A stretch of DNA of 64,000 nucleotides from Stomoxys calcitrans. Lineage: Eukaryota > Arthropoda > Insecta > Diptera > Muscidae. A program made the position numbers and the translations under genes. The notes under the pieces are model-generated. The model had not been told where the DNA came from. It worked only from the letters and a program-made list of their open reading frames with translations, and did not search any database. Positions 54,730-64,000 of this stretch are shown here, piece after piece (position 1 is the first letter of the stretch; each line of letters begins with the position of its first letter). The DNA lies in NCBI RefSeq assembly GCF_963082655.1, contig NC_081554.1, positions 39,516,354-39,580,353 on the forward strand. The letters are read 5' to 3'.

Positions 54730-55574
54730 CACGCACTCCATTCTATTGACTTTAAACTTAAACTGGGGCAGTCGCTTCATTGGATGTGCTCAAGGTACTT
54801 GACATAAATACTATGAATACTTTTCCATGGACAATAGTTTTTCCTGCAAAGTAAAATGAAAATGATTTCCATGCATTGAACTCGTTTAAGGCTGTTGCTT
54901 TTATACATAAATAAAAGCGGTATTTTTTACACCAGAAAAAATTAATAAAATTATAAAGAATGTAGGTGAAGTGATAAAGAAAAAACAACACCAACATTAA
55001 AATTTTTGTATCCCTGATTTCGACTATCCTTCACCATGTGCGTTTAAAGTAAGAGCAACAAGACAAGAACCTGAAGGTGTCATAGCACAACACATCACTA
55101 TTTTTCTGGCTAAATGAACTAAAAAGACAGCTTTCTAGGATCGTGATACTGAATATTTTTCAAAAAAAAAAAATTGAAGCCATCACACCTAATATGGTTG
55201 AAGAGTCTTCTAACCGCAAAGACGAAACCCATGGTTGGTGTATGTTGCTATCTTTGGCTTTCCTTTCCCATTTGCAATCCTCGATCATTGTCTCGAAAGA
55301 GAAACACACAAAAATTCTAAAAAAAACCTTTGATATATTTTTCCGTCAAACAAGCCTTTTCTGTGGTAAAGAATTGCTCTATTACGCGGAAATTCAAAAG
55401 TTCTTTTAAGTCAAAAAGCTTTTGTTTACAGCAAAACATGCTTTGCTACACGAAAATATAAATCGTTTACTTTGTTTATCTCTTATATCTCTTCCATTTA
55501 GCAGAGAGTATGAGGGAGTAAGAGTGCAAAGGAGTACGCCCAAACGTCTCATTTTTGATTTTCAGTCTGTGTTG
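54730..55574. other. Upstream flank of trypsin gene 2, nothing recognised
   Basis: Repeat-poor, AT-rich. Short frames at 54758-54997 (minus) and 55143-55409 (plus) show no domain. Distal regulatory DNA of the trypsin pair could lie here. Confidence 0.4.
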
Positions 55575-56725
55575 GTACCACCACTGTGGCATAGCGTTTT
55601 ATAACATAGCTCATTTGTTTGAAGAGGGAAAGAGCCATTGATAAGTATTCGGATTGACTCAGAACCACTTTCTGATTAGTTTTTAGCTATGTCCGTCTGT
55701 CTGGGCTGTTGATCTACAAGCTGTGTCCAGTTGAATTACCAGCTGTGTCCCATAGACTGGCTCCTTGACTTAGGGAGATATACTCTGTTTGTATACTATA
55801 TGGCCCCATCTGGACGAAATTAAACAAAAAAGTTTGGAGGTGTGCCAAAACGCAGTGTTTCGAATTTCATCCAAATCGGATGAAAAATGCTCCTATTAAT
55901 GGGCTAATACTCTATATCGGGAGATCGGTCTATATGGCAGCTATATCCAAATATGGCCCAATCTGGACGATGTTCAAGTAAAAGGTTAAGAGGGGTACCA
56001 AAACGCACTGTTTCAAATTTCACCAAAATCGGATGGAAAAATGCTCCTTTTATGGGCTCAATACTCTATATCTGGAGATCGGTCTATATGGCAGCTATAT
56101 CCAAATATGGTCCGATCTGGACGATATTCAACAAAAAGGTTAAGAGGGATACCCAAACTCGCTGTGCCAAATTTCATTGAAGTAGGATGAAAAATGCTCC
56201 CTTTATAGGCTCATTACACAATATCGGGAGATCGGTATATATGGCAGCTATATCCAAATATGGCCCGATATGGAACACTTTTAACAGAAATGGGTAGGGA
56301 TCTACCAGAACACACAGTGGCAAATTTCATCGCTGTAGGGTAATAAATGGTACTTTTGTGGCCTCAATACCCCACATTGGGAGATCGGTCTATATGGTAG
56401 CTATATCCAAATATGGCCCAATCTGGACGAAGTTCAACTAAAAGGTTAAGTGAGGTACCAAAACGCACTGTTTCAAATTTCATCAAAATCTGATGAAAAA
56501 TTCTCCTTTTATGTGCTCAATACTCTATATCGGGAGATCGGTCTCTATGGCAGCTATATCCAAATATGGTCCGATCTGGACGATATTCAACATAAAGATT
56601 TAGTGGGGTACCGAAACTCGCTGTGCCAAATTTCATTGAAATATGATGAAAAATGCTCCTTTATTGGGTATTTACTCAATAAATACCCAAGCGTTGGGTA
56701 TTTACCCGGTAGAAACCCATCGCTA
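55575..56725 (-). repeat. Family-B end plus five 153-bp family-C modules
   Basis: Starts with family-B end words (GGTACCACCACTGTGGCATAG). Landmarks CGGTCTATA-type at 55926, 56080, 56233, 56387 and 56539 are 154, 153, 154 and 152 bp apart. Each module has GGCAGCTATATCCAAATATGG, GTCTGGACGATATTCAA-like and AAATTTCATTGAAGTAGGAT-like blocks. The right end has GTTGGGTATTTACCCGGTAG as in the copy at 23255. Confidence 0.85.
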
Positions 56726-56727
56726 GT

Positions 56728-57190
56728 AATGGTATATGATGTTCTGGTCTGTTGGACGGCGCTTCGAAAGTCCACTTACTGTTCAATACTCAGCCGGATC
56801 CAAAGGATGACTTGTTTGTGCATCGAAGGCGAACTGAGGACCACACCATTTGATACATTGAATGTAATGATAAACCAAATGCCTCTGGACATTGGGGTTA
56901 GACAAATTGCTGCGACTACTGCTGTGAGGCTAAGGGATCTTTCTCTTTGGTCATACGGCGAATACGGTTGTGAACATGCCAAATTTATGTGGTCTTATCT
57001 AGTCTTGAAGAGGTCTATCGCTTTACTCTCGCTGGCTCGAACAGACATCTCAGTCATCGTTTCCATCATGACTGGTCAGTCTGATCGGAAAACAAGCTGA
57101 TAGACTGCATGTAACGACTTTTGCAGAAACTGTGAGGTCGTCGAAGAAGAAGAGGCTACAGAAGATCTATTGTTGATCTGTTTTACCGGT
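56728..57190 (+). mobile_element. LINE fragment, RT C-terminus fused to C-terminal tail (family 1)
   Basis: From 56730 the plus strand encodes VYDVLVCWTALRKSTYCSIL, SRIQRMTCLCIEGELRTTP, MPLDIGVRQIAATTAVRLRD and then, without the RNase H domain, VLKRSIALLSLARTDISVIV. In the copy at 17005 these parts are separated by the whole RNase H domain, so about 600 bp were lost by an internal deletion. A stop follows near 57100; degraded tail words continue to about 57185. Confidence 0.8.
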
Positions 57191-57332
57191 CACAAGATAC
57201 TTAGTCCCCAATATTATTAAAGTTTGGAATTGTACATTCAAACAATTTTATTTTGAGTCCCTTATTGTTCTGATCACCTTCATGTGCATTACGTGAGTTT
57301 CGGTTATGGCGGCTCCCCAGACACTTTGTACC

Positions 57333-57941
57333 TACACCCAGAGAAAATTTGATACCAAACGTGCTCATTTCAGTACCATACGGAATTGATAGTAAAGCAA
57401 TACCGGATGGTATGGATGAAACATAAAATTATTAGTACCGTTTGGTATTAGCCTTATTACCGAACTGGTATTGGTTTTAATACCAAACTGATATTGGTTT
57501 TAGAACCAGACCGTTATTGGTTTAAGTACCATACCGTTATCGATTATTTCACCCCATAATGACCTAAAAAAAACCATCGATAATAATTTTAATTTAACTT
57601 TATTTCAATTATTTATGTTCGTCCACACATGAGACTATCATGGTTTTGATGTAAAATGTTCTTATTGTCAAATTATATTAATTGTATTAAAACATGTTAT
57701 TAAAACATTTTATTTATTTTTTTAACAAATATTTTAAAATGGCGTCAATATTTTAAGTACAAAGCTCAACAACACTTCTGGCGCGACGACAAGAATACAA
57801 ATGTGACGCCGTCACTTTTTAATAGCCTCCTCTGTCTGGTATTGAATTGATACCAAATATTATTAAAAATCTTTGCCAATAACGCGAGCAAAATAATACT
57901 AAGCGGTATTGTCAAAGTACCGTAATTTTTCTATCAGTGTA
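57333..57941. mobile_element. ~609-bp MITE-like element with TACAC ends
   Basis: Ends TACACCCAGAGAAAATTT and (inverted) TACACTGATAGAAAAATT agree at 14 of 18 positions. Inside, GGTATTGGTTTTAATACCAA-like words repeat several times near 57440-57540. No coding capacity. A target duplication is not evident. The stretch 57942-58009 holds nothing recognised. Confidence 0.5.
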
Positions 57942-58009
57942 TTAGTTATGAATCAGATTCCTACTCGAGTTCCAGTTGCATTTTATTTGAGTCCCATATG
58001 ATATTATTC

Positions 58010-58375
58010 GACCTAAATGTTCGTTTAGAGGCCGCCATACACTTGGGTCCGATTTTGGATGCCAATTTTGTGCTATACTTCCGAATAACTTTCAATTTAG
58101 TCCTACATTACCTCGCTTGGACTACTTTGTCATTTGAGGGAGGAAAAATTGTAAGGCTTGGGGACTTTTAGCCGATCACCTGATACTTGGTACCACAGTC
58201 TTATTCTACTCTCAAATACCTTTTACATATGGTTCCAATCAATTGAATCAAATGGCTCCAATCTAGGGTTTTTCTTGGAAAGTGAAAGCCCTCCTGATAC
58301 TACGCGTCTTATTTTGATATCAGATTCGTATTCCACTCCCAAATAACTTTCATTAGAGTCCCAAGTGCACAGATC
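58010..58375 (-). repeat. Family-D repeat, reversed and degraded
   Basis: Words ATTCCACTCCCAAATAAC, TTTCATTAGAGTCCCA and ATTCTACTCTCAAATACC are reversed family-D words (compare GGGAGTAGAGAACGAAT near 11190). Confidence 0.5.
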
Positions 58376-58904
58376 GGTCTATACGAACGTTTGGTCGCTT
58401 TTTGAGGCATCCGAACCAAAACACTCGGAGCTATAACGAAAGCCATGGTCTAGCGTTCGAAGCCATTAAAACAACTTCCAGAGATGCACAAATAACATTT
58501 GTGTAACAACAAATTTTGAAACATTTGTAGTTTCGTGGACGAAAAATCCATCACTACAACGATAATACAACACCTAGTGTGAAAGGTATCGAAATTGGTT
58601 AGTCCCGAACTCATCGTAAACACGTTTTCGCGTTATATTCGATATATGCATGGTCCTTAACTGAGAACTGCATGAAACTCAAAATTTGGCACTCAATAGC
58701 CACTTTGGCCAAATCAATTGTCTGTATCGCATGCCACATAAAAACAAAGTAAGCTAGAAATACACGCACATATACAATAGTGTGAGAGATGGGCGAACGT
58801 TTTAGTAATCGTTCAGTGGCTATGATTTTCAATTTAGTGGATGGATATTCCCTCTTCGGCGATCGAATCAATTGCATAAGTGTTATTAAGCTAGTTTAGG
58901 TTGC
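58376..58904. other. Non-coding stretch, nothing recognised
   Basis: No repeat word or domain. An 88-codon minus-strand frame (58611-58877) has a hydrophobic stretch but no family resemblance and no supporting context. Confidence 0.4.
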
Positions 58905-59965
58905 AAGACACGCGACTAGCAACCTCGGTTACTAGCCGCTTCACTCGGAAACCTTTGGTCCATTGTGTTCACCCGAAAAGAAAGTAAAAGAGAAGTAGAT
59001 GGAGAGATATTAAATAAGGACAGGAAAACGAGAATAGAAAAGAGGTATCTGCGTCTTTTCCTCGCAACTGCTGGGCAGTGACACAATAGGTGCTCCACCA
59101 TATCCAATTCCTCCTCGTCATCGCACATCCTGTAGAAGTCTGCCTCTCCCAGTGCGATGTCAAAGATCTGACGTTGCCATGACCAGTCAGGATTCCTATT
59201 AGCAGTCAGTTTTTAGTCATGCTTTCTGAGGCGCAGTGTAAGCGACGTCCTGTTTCGCGAAATATTCGGTCACAGGGACTTTGACGGGCAACATAACCAG
59301 CCCACGTCTTATTAGCGCAGTCATCGTAGAATGCATACACCCACCAAAGAAGCTCGCGTAGTGTAGGTCTTCCATAGTAAGATCTGCGTTAATCAGCGAT
59401 CCATTCCTGGTCAGCTAGTCTGCCGCTTCGTTCTCCGCCACACCCACCTTAATGGCCTGGAACCCAGCAGAGTATGACAGCCTTTCCCATGGTACGAAGA
59501 AGCTCTTTGTATCTTCTAGCCAGTTTTGACCTGAAGCGGCCTGACGCCAGATCCATCCGCGCCGTCGCTCCGCCTGAACGACTTTGCACTTTTGGACGTC
59601 TATAAAATTTCTTGATTCCAAGAAATTCAGTGAAGACTCCTGGTCCAGAGACCCCATTCAATTAAGACCCCACCGTGTATACAGAGGATCCCGGTAAGGG
59701 CGGGGTGCCCCCAGCCCAGGGATTCTTATTTCACTTTTCGGGAAAACGACTTCCAACTCTTCAACAAGGACGTACTCCCTTGGTAAATAATCAGTCGCTC
59801 CACAGGAGGAGCTCTTCTCCTCCACCTTTTGACCCTTTCTTCAACGTTTCTTCTCCAACTTAATTTCTGGTCAAGAATCACGTCCAAGTACTTGGCCTCC
59901 GAAGAGAGTATTAGCTCCAACCCATCCAGGACAGGCCCATTAAAAACACCCCGGTTCCTCCCTCT
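58905..59965 (-). mobile_element. LINE fragment, RT tail, RNase H and Cys/His end (family 3-like)
   Basis: Minus strand words in order: SSEAKYLDVILDQKLSWRRN and VEERVKRWRRRAP (59920-59726, the RT region KYLGVxLD); then SLNFLESRNFIDVQ-like and CWVPGH plus GVAENEAAD from RNase H (59657-59415); then CDDEEELDMVEHLLCHCPAV (59128 down), the C-terminal Cys/His cluster. Frames shift between blocks. It resembles the 46481 element in domain order but diverges in sequence, so whether it is the same family is open. Confidence 0.75.
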
Positions 59966-60164
59966 TGGTGAAAAGGACTAGTTTTTCGGTCTTTTTTGAT
60001 TTATGCCAAGTCCATCAGCTCGGTTTTCTTCGATCTCTGAAAAATATCCTCAATCACATAGAGAATGCGATGAGATTTTTCACGCGGTTATGTATGCGCG
60101 CAGGGTCACTTTTCATATCCATCCCTCCGTCGATTTTTCGATTTTACACCTCTAAAGGGCACAA

Positions 60165-60490
60165 CTTGCATTTGCTTTGGCTAAAATTATGCACGTAATA
60201 TTTTAAGACTCCATGTTAAATATTATCCAAATCGGTCCATAAGCTGATATAGCTTCCATATAAACCGGTCTCACGATTTTACTTTTTGGGCCTCTAGAGG
60301 ACGGAATTACTTTGCGATTTGACCAAATATTGCTCGAATTGTTTTGTTACGACTTCCAACGTCCATAATAGTAACGATCCAAATCGGTCCATTGCCTTAT
60401 ATACACGCGACATAAGTCGACCTCCATATTTCCACTTATAGAGCCTGTATAGGGCGCACTTATTTTGCGATTTACCTATGACCGACAACT
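60165..60490 (-). repeat. Family-A repeat fragment
   Basis: Words GCTGATATAGCTTCCATATA, AACCGGTCTCACGATTTTAC, GGGCCTCTAGAGGACGG and GTTACGACTTCCAACG are reversed family-A modules. The intervals 59966-60164 and 60491-60639 hold nothing recognised. Confidence 0.6.
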
Positions 60491-60639
60491 TGAGAAATAT
60501 AAATCCATCTTATTTGAAAAAATCGTTCAAAAAACTTGTCATATGGGATGGGCGAAGGGTGTGTATGATTGGGCCGACCAACCCTAACGTTTCTTAAATA
60601 TGTCCCACATGCACAAAAACAAATAAAAATCGGATCCAA

Positions 60640-61510
60640 TTAATTTTTTAAACTGCTTCAATCACGAAAATGATAACACCAATCGCCGTTTTACAATAAA
60701 TAAAAAATAATTGAAAAAATTTCCAATTAAAAAATTGCATACTCAGTTAAAAAAAAAATTATTGCAATGTTTGAAATTTTCAATTAATTGTTTAATTGAT
60801 CCAATTAAAAAAATATTGAATGTTTCAACCAATTTTTTAATTGATCCAATGAAAAAATTTTCAATCAATTTTTTAATTGATCCAATGAAAAATTATTAAA
60901 AATGCTCGAAAATTCCAATTAGTTTCTATATTTGATACACAGATGTTTACCTCCTGGAATGAACTTGGACACCCGTGAAAAAAAAATCCCCCGCGAGAGT
61001 TCTTCAAAAAATTTCGGTTGGCGGGTAGAGGTGCCCTGTAGATTTGTTGTTGTTATCATAGCAGTTTGTCGTGCACTGAGGCGGCAATCCTTGACCGATG
61101 AAGGACTCCATTGAGTTAATCCGGCAATAAAAATTGGCTGCAAAGGAATTGCAATATATTCGTCGAAATCTGAGACGTATGGATTTTTGAAATCTCCTTC
61201 CCTTATATTTCAATTTTTTTATGATTCGATTAAAAAAATTATTGAATCAATTAAATTTTTAATTGAAAAAAAAAACAAAATTTTCATTCACATTTTTAAT
61301 TTCAAATTCAATTAAAAAATTAATTGAATTATTGTACTTTTTGAATTGAAAATGGCAAAAAATTCAATGGCGAATGTGATTGAAAAAAAAAAATCATATT
61401 CAATTAAATAATGATTGGATCAATTAATTTAATTGAAAACAATTTTATTTTCAATTAAATTTTTAATTGAACATTTTTTGCGATTTTTCTGCAAATGAAC
61501 TCACCTTAAT
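60640..61510. repeat. AT-rich dispersed repeat (CAATTAAAAAAT type)
   Basis: Dense TTTTTAATTGATCCAATGAA, ATTCAATTAAAAAATTAATT and similar words on both strands, as at 1-240. The central part (60930-61200) is of normal composition and looks like a separate insertion or the element's core. The 3-way internal repetition at 60780-60890 (ATTTTTTAATTGATCCAAT) makes plus-strand frames such as 60711-60899 that are artefacts. Confidence 0.55.
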
Positions 61511-61629
61511 GTTGGGTATAGTCTCAACTAAACCTACACCTTGTATTGATGAAAAATTTGGTACAATTTTTCTCAATACCAAATTTCCTCAACATTTTAT
61601 TCGCATGCCATGGCATGTACCTCAACAAC

Positions 61630-62385
61630 TCGAGATATTTATCTAGGACCCGATAAAGTATACATATTCTTAATCGTCTCGATATCCTGGGTCGATCTAG
61701 CCATGTTCATCCGTCCATCCGTCTGTCGAAATCACGATAGCGGTCGAACGCGTAAAGCTAGCCGCTTGAAATTTTGCACAGATACTTAATATTGATGTAG
61801 GTCATTGGGGATTGCTAATAGGCCATATCGGTTAAGATTTGGATATAGCTTCCATATAAACCGATCTCCGGATTTGACTTCTTGAGCCCCTGGAATCCAC
61901 AATTTTTGTCCGATTTGACTGAAATTGAGCATATAGTGTTCTGTTTTGACTTCCAACAACAGTGCCAAGCACGGACTAATTCGGCCAAGAATCTGATATA
62001 GCTCCCATGTAAACCGAAATTCCGATTTGACTTCTTGAGTCCCTGAAAGCCGCAATTTTTGTCCGATTTGGCTGAAATTTTGCACATAGCGTTTTCTTTT
62101 GACTTCCAACACCTATGTCAAGTACCGTCAAAATCGGTCAAGAACCAGATATGGCTCCCATATGAACCGATCTTCTGAATTGATTTCTTGAGCCCCTAGA
62201 AGCAGCAATTTTCATCCAATTTGGCTGAAATTTTGCACATAGTGTTCTGTTAGTGTATACTGTACTAAGTACGGTCTAAATAGGTCTATGACCTGATATA
62301 GCTCCCATATATTAGCAGAATTCATGGTAGTGGGTTCCCAAGATTCGAGCCGGCCGAACTTAGCACGATTTTACTTGTTAACAAT
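61630..62385 (-). repeat. Muscid repeat family A, reversed copy
   Basis: Landmarks in reversed order: GGACCCGATAAAGTATACAT, GTCGATCTAGCCATGTTCAT, CCGTCTGTCGAAATCACG, then modules TTTTGACTTCCAACAACAGT and GATATAGCTCCCATGTAAAC. The end is GCCGGCCGAACTTAGCACGA then TTTTACTTGTTAA. It lies about 260 bp beyond the LeuRS stop codon. The 108- and 90-codon frames on the minus strand are repeat-derived. Confidence 0.7.
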
Positions 62386-62526
62386 CATTTGTTTCATGAT
62401 TTTAACACGCATATTTAAAAAAGAAATTTTCGTATGACTTTCTTTTTAAATTCCTTTCCTTTACCAAATTATACAAACAAATGCATAAATATTATGGCCA
62501 ATATGCTTTGCATAGTAAATTCCATA

Positions 62527-62532
62527 TTTATT
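62527..62532 (-). terminator. Poly(A) signal of the LeuRS gene
   Basis: AATAAA on the minus strand in AATAATAATAAATATGG, about 115 bp past the stop codon. Confidence 0.55.
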
Positions 62533-62646
62533 ATTATTATAAATATAATTGGGTGACTTCAAACTTAAAAAAATGCGAATTCATAATGAAAATATGAGAA
62601 AAAAAAATTAAATAAAAATGAAAGCAAATGAGAAACTGTAAATGGT

Positions 62647-64000
62647 TTAGTCTACGACATAGATAAAGTGGCGGCCAACAGATATGGAAGTCCCACTTCC
62701 TTCTTCAATTAAAACGACATTCTGTTTCTCTACATCCACCACCAGGGAGCCTTCGGTCAAAATAGATTTGCCATTCTTGAAATCCTGAAATTCTGGCAGT
62801 TTGCGGGGACCCATAATGGGGTCATTAAAGCGCCATATTTTCAAGGTAGACAAGTCGGCTGAAAGAATAAAGAAAATTATCACCGAAACTTTATCACCAA
62901 AAGTAAAAGCCAAACTATTACCTTTAAAGCCCAAAATCTTGGCTAGCTTTTCTTTTAAACTCCTGCTCGTTTCTCCCTCACTCACTACAGCATTAACCTG
63001 GAACAAGCTAGACCTTTCAACAGGATTCACAAATACAACTGGCACATGAGGAGCCACCGTGAATGTTATGAATGGAGAACCAGGTCGCACCTCTTCTCTG
63101 GTCTTTTCGGGAGCCTCAGGGTCATCGGTGTATTTTATTTCTAAAGCTTCAATATCCAGGGTATTTTTCAAATACTCCAAGTTGTCTAGCAACACTTGAC
63201 GTTCATCGAATTCTAAAGACACCGCCATGGCTGATAAGCCTTTGCCACTTTCCACTTTTTCGCGTATCATTTGGGCAAAAGGCATAACACGTTTCATAAA
63301 CTTTTTCACCACCTCCTTCTGTTGCAAGGCGGTTAGAATGACTTTATTGTCAGGCAGGGCATTATTGGGAAGATAAAGTTCCCTCATGGTGTCCAACACA
63401 CATGATTGCCATGGGGGATAGGATTTGGCTACCCAAACAACTGCCCTATTGGGTTTAGCCGACGAGGGGTCAACAGCTTTTTCCTTGCCACCCTTGCCCT
63501 TGACTTGTAGCAGATTCTTCAAATTCAAACGGAATGCATGAGCAGCTTCCATCAGATATTCTGAACATTTGATGTCCAATTCATTAATGGCTCCCACCGC
63601 AGGCCAAGTGGCATGTAGAATAGACGTTTTATTGCCCAGTAAGCCCCAGACATGCTCAGCAACATGGGGACATATGGGGGCCATAAGCAAAGCTTGGCGG
63701 CGTATGAATTCAAATACCAAATCTGCATGCATTCCCTGTAGACCGCACAATTCACGATACTTATCGCGAGCCAGTTGAAGTTCATAGAAACCGGAACGTA
63801 GTGCCTCCTTGAAAAGCATTTTCTTGTAGAACTCGTCGGTTTGCTGGGTCTTTAGGTTCATTTCACTAATAAACACTTTGTCGTTGAATGTCTGATGGGC
63901 ATCTTTACGCATAGCAGGACGGGCGGCCAACATTTCCCTCACCCATTCGATGAAGGTGTATAAACGCAAAATACCAGCATCCGCTGTGCTTTCCACAAAG
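62647..64000 (-). CDS. LeuRS: Cytoplasmic leucyl-tRNA synthetase, C-terminal part (partial)
   Basis: Charges tRNA-Leu with leucine in the cytosol. The window holds the last ~429 residues; the frame is open to the right edge. The first visible residues FVESTADAGILRLYTFIEWV lie just after the KMSKS region in cytoplasmic LeuRS, so the catalytic core and editing domain are outside. Present are the anticodon-binding helical domain (FKEALRSGFYELQLARDKYR, LLMAPICPHVAEHVW), a Lys-rich linker (KGKGGKEK), AKSYPPWQ and the eukaryotic C-terminal extension ending FIYVVD. Exons are 64000-62922 and 62858-62647 around a 63-bp intron (62859-62921; donor GTAATAG, acceptor TTATTCTTTCAG). The intron keeps frame and has no stop, so an unspliced reading would add a hydrophobic 21-residue insert. 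Removing it restores GFKADLSTLKIW. The GTG at 63996 is an internal Val, not a start. Confidence 0.95.
   Translation of the reverse strand, partial: FVESTADAGILRLYTFIEWVREMLAARPAMRKDAHQTFNDKVFISEMNLKTQQTDEFYKKMLFKEALRSGFYELQLARDKYRELCGLQGMHADLVFEFIRRQALLMAPICPHVAEHVWGLLGNKTSILHATWPAVGAINELDIKCSEYLMEAAHAFRLNLKNLLQVKGKGGKEKAVDPSSAKPNRAVVWVAKSYPPWQSCVLDTMRELYLPNNALPDNKVILTALQQKEVVKKFMKRVMPFAQMIREKVESGKGLSAMAVSLEFDERQVLLDNLEYLKNTLDIEALEIKYTDDPEAPEKTREEVRPGSPFITFTVAPHVPVVFVNPVERSSLFQVNAVVSEGETSRSLKEKLAKILGFKGNSLAFTFGDKVSVIIFFILSADLSTLKIWRFNDPIMGPRKLPEFQDFKNGKSILTEGSLVVDVEKQNVVLIEEGSGTSISVGRHFIYVVD

Noticed and set aside
63996..64000. LeuRS start codon at 63996
   Set aside because: The codon is GTG inside a conserved stretch (FVES..ADAG) and the frame continues past the window edge.

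Overview
The window is animal nuclear DNA from a higher fly. The evidence is short introns of 62-74 bp with GT..AG ends, TATA-box promoters, AATAAA poly(A) signals, AT-rich spacers, trypsins of dipteran type, and a very heavy load of transposon debris. The composition (modular repeats with a core like GATATAGCTCCCATATA, repeats bounded by TATACCCTCCACCAT, tRNA-derived SINEs, RTE and RNase-H-bearing LINEs, mariner relics) suggests a muscid such as Stomoxys, Haematobia or Musca. The species is an inference from composition and was not searched.

Only three protein-coding genes are well supported, all on the minus strand in the right-hand quarter. Two are tandem trypsin paralogues at 49011-49909 and 53589-54484. 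Each has two exons with a phase-2 intron at the same codon position, a TATA box reading CTATAAAACC, and a nearby poly(A) signal. They encode secreted zymogens with a complete His/Asp/Ser triad and the Asp that gives trypsin specificity, so they are probably digestive enzymes. The third is the C-terminal part of cytoplasmic leucyl-tRNA synthetase, running off the right edge (62647-64000). It contains a 63-bp intron that keeps frame and has no stop.

The left 49 kb holds no gene I can support. It is a mosaic of: (i) ~153-bp modular repeats in several diverged families (4991-6300, 20655-21790, 23255-24180, 25067-28395, 35745-37140, 55575-56725); (ii) 3'-terminal fragments of at least two families of RNase-H-bearing LINEs (1630, 17005, 24181, 30095, 43845, 46481, 56728, 58905); (iii) two RTE-type LINE copies (38611 and 50560); (iv) four mariner-like transposase relics (8665, 14450, 31365, 51724); (v) two tRNA-derived SINE families; (vi) MITEs, including a 237-bp pair at 2295 and 16445; and (vii) a ~28-copy 29-bp minisatellite at 52522-53335, lying between an RTE fragment and the 3' end of the second trypsin gene. 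Nested insertions give relative ages: a mariner derivative sits inside an RTE copy with a TA duplication, and a MITE sits inside a muscid repeat with a TA duplication.

I saw no operon, CRISPR array, tRNA gene, rRNA gene or intact autonomous transposon. The most unusual structural signal is the shared ~153-bp (51-codon) periodicity across diverged repeat families, including an array whose copies alternate as dimers.
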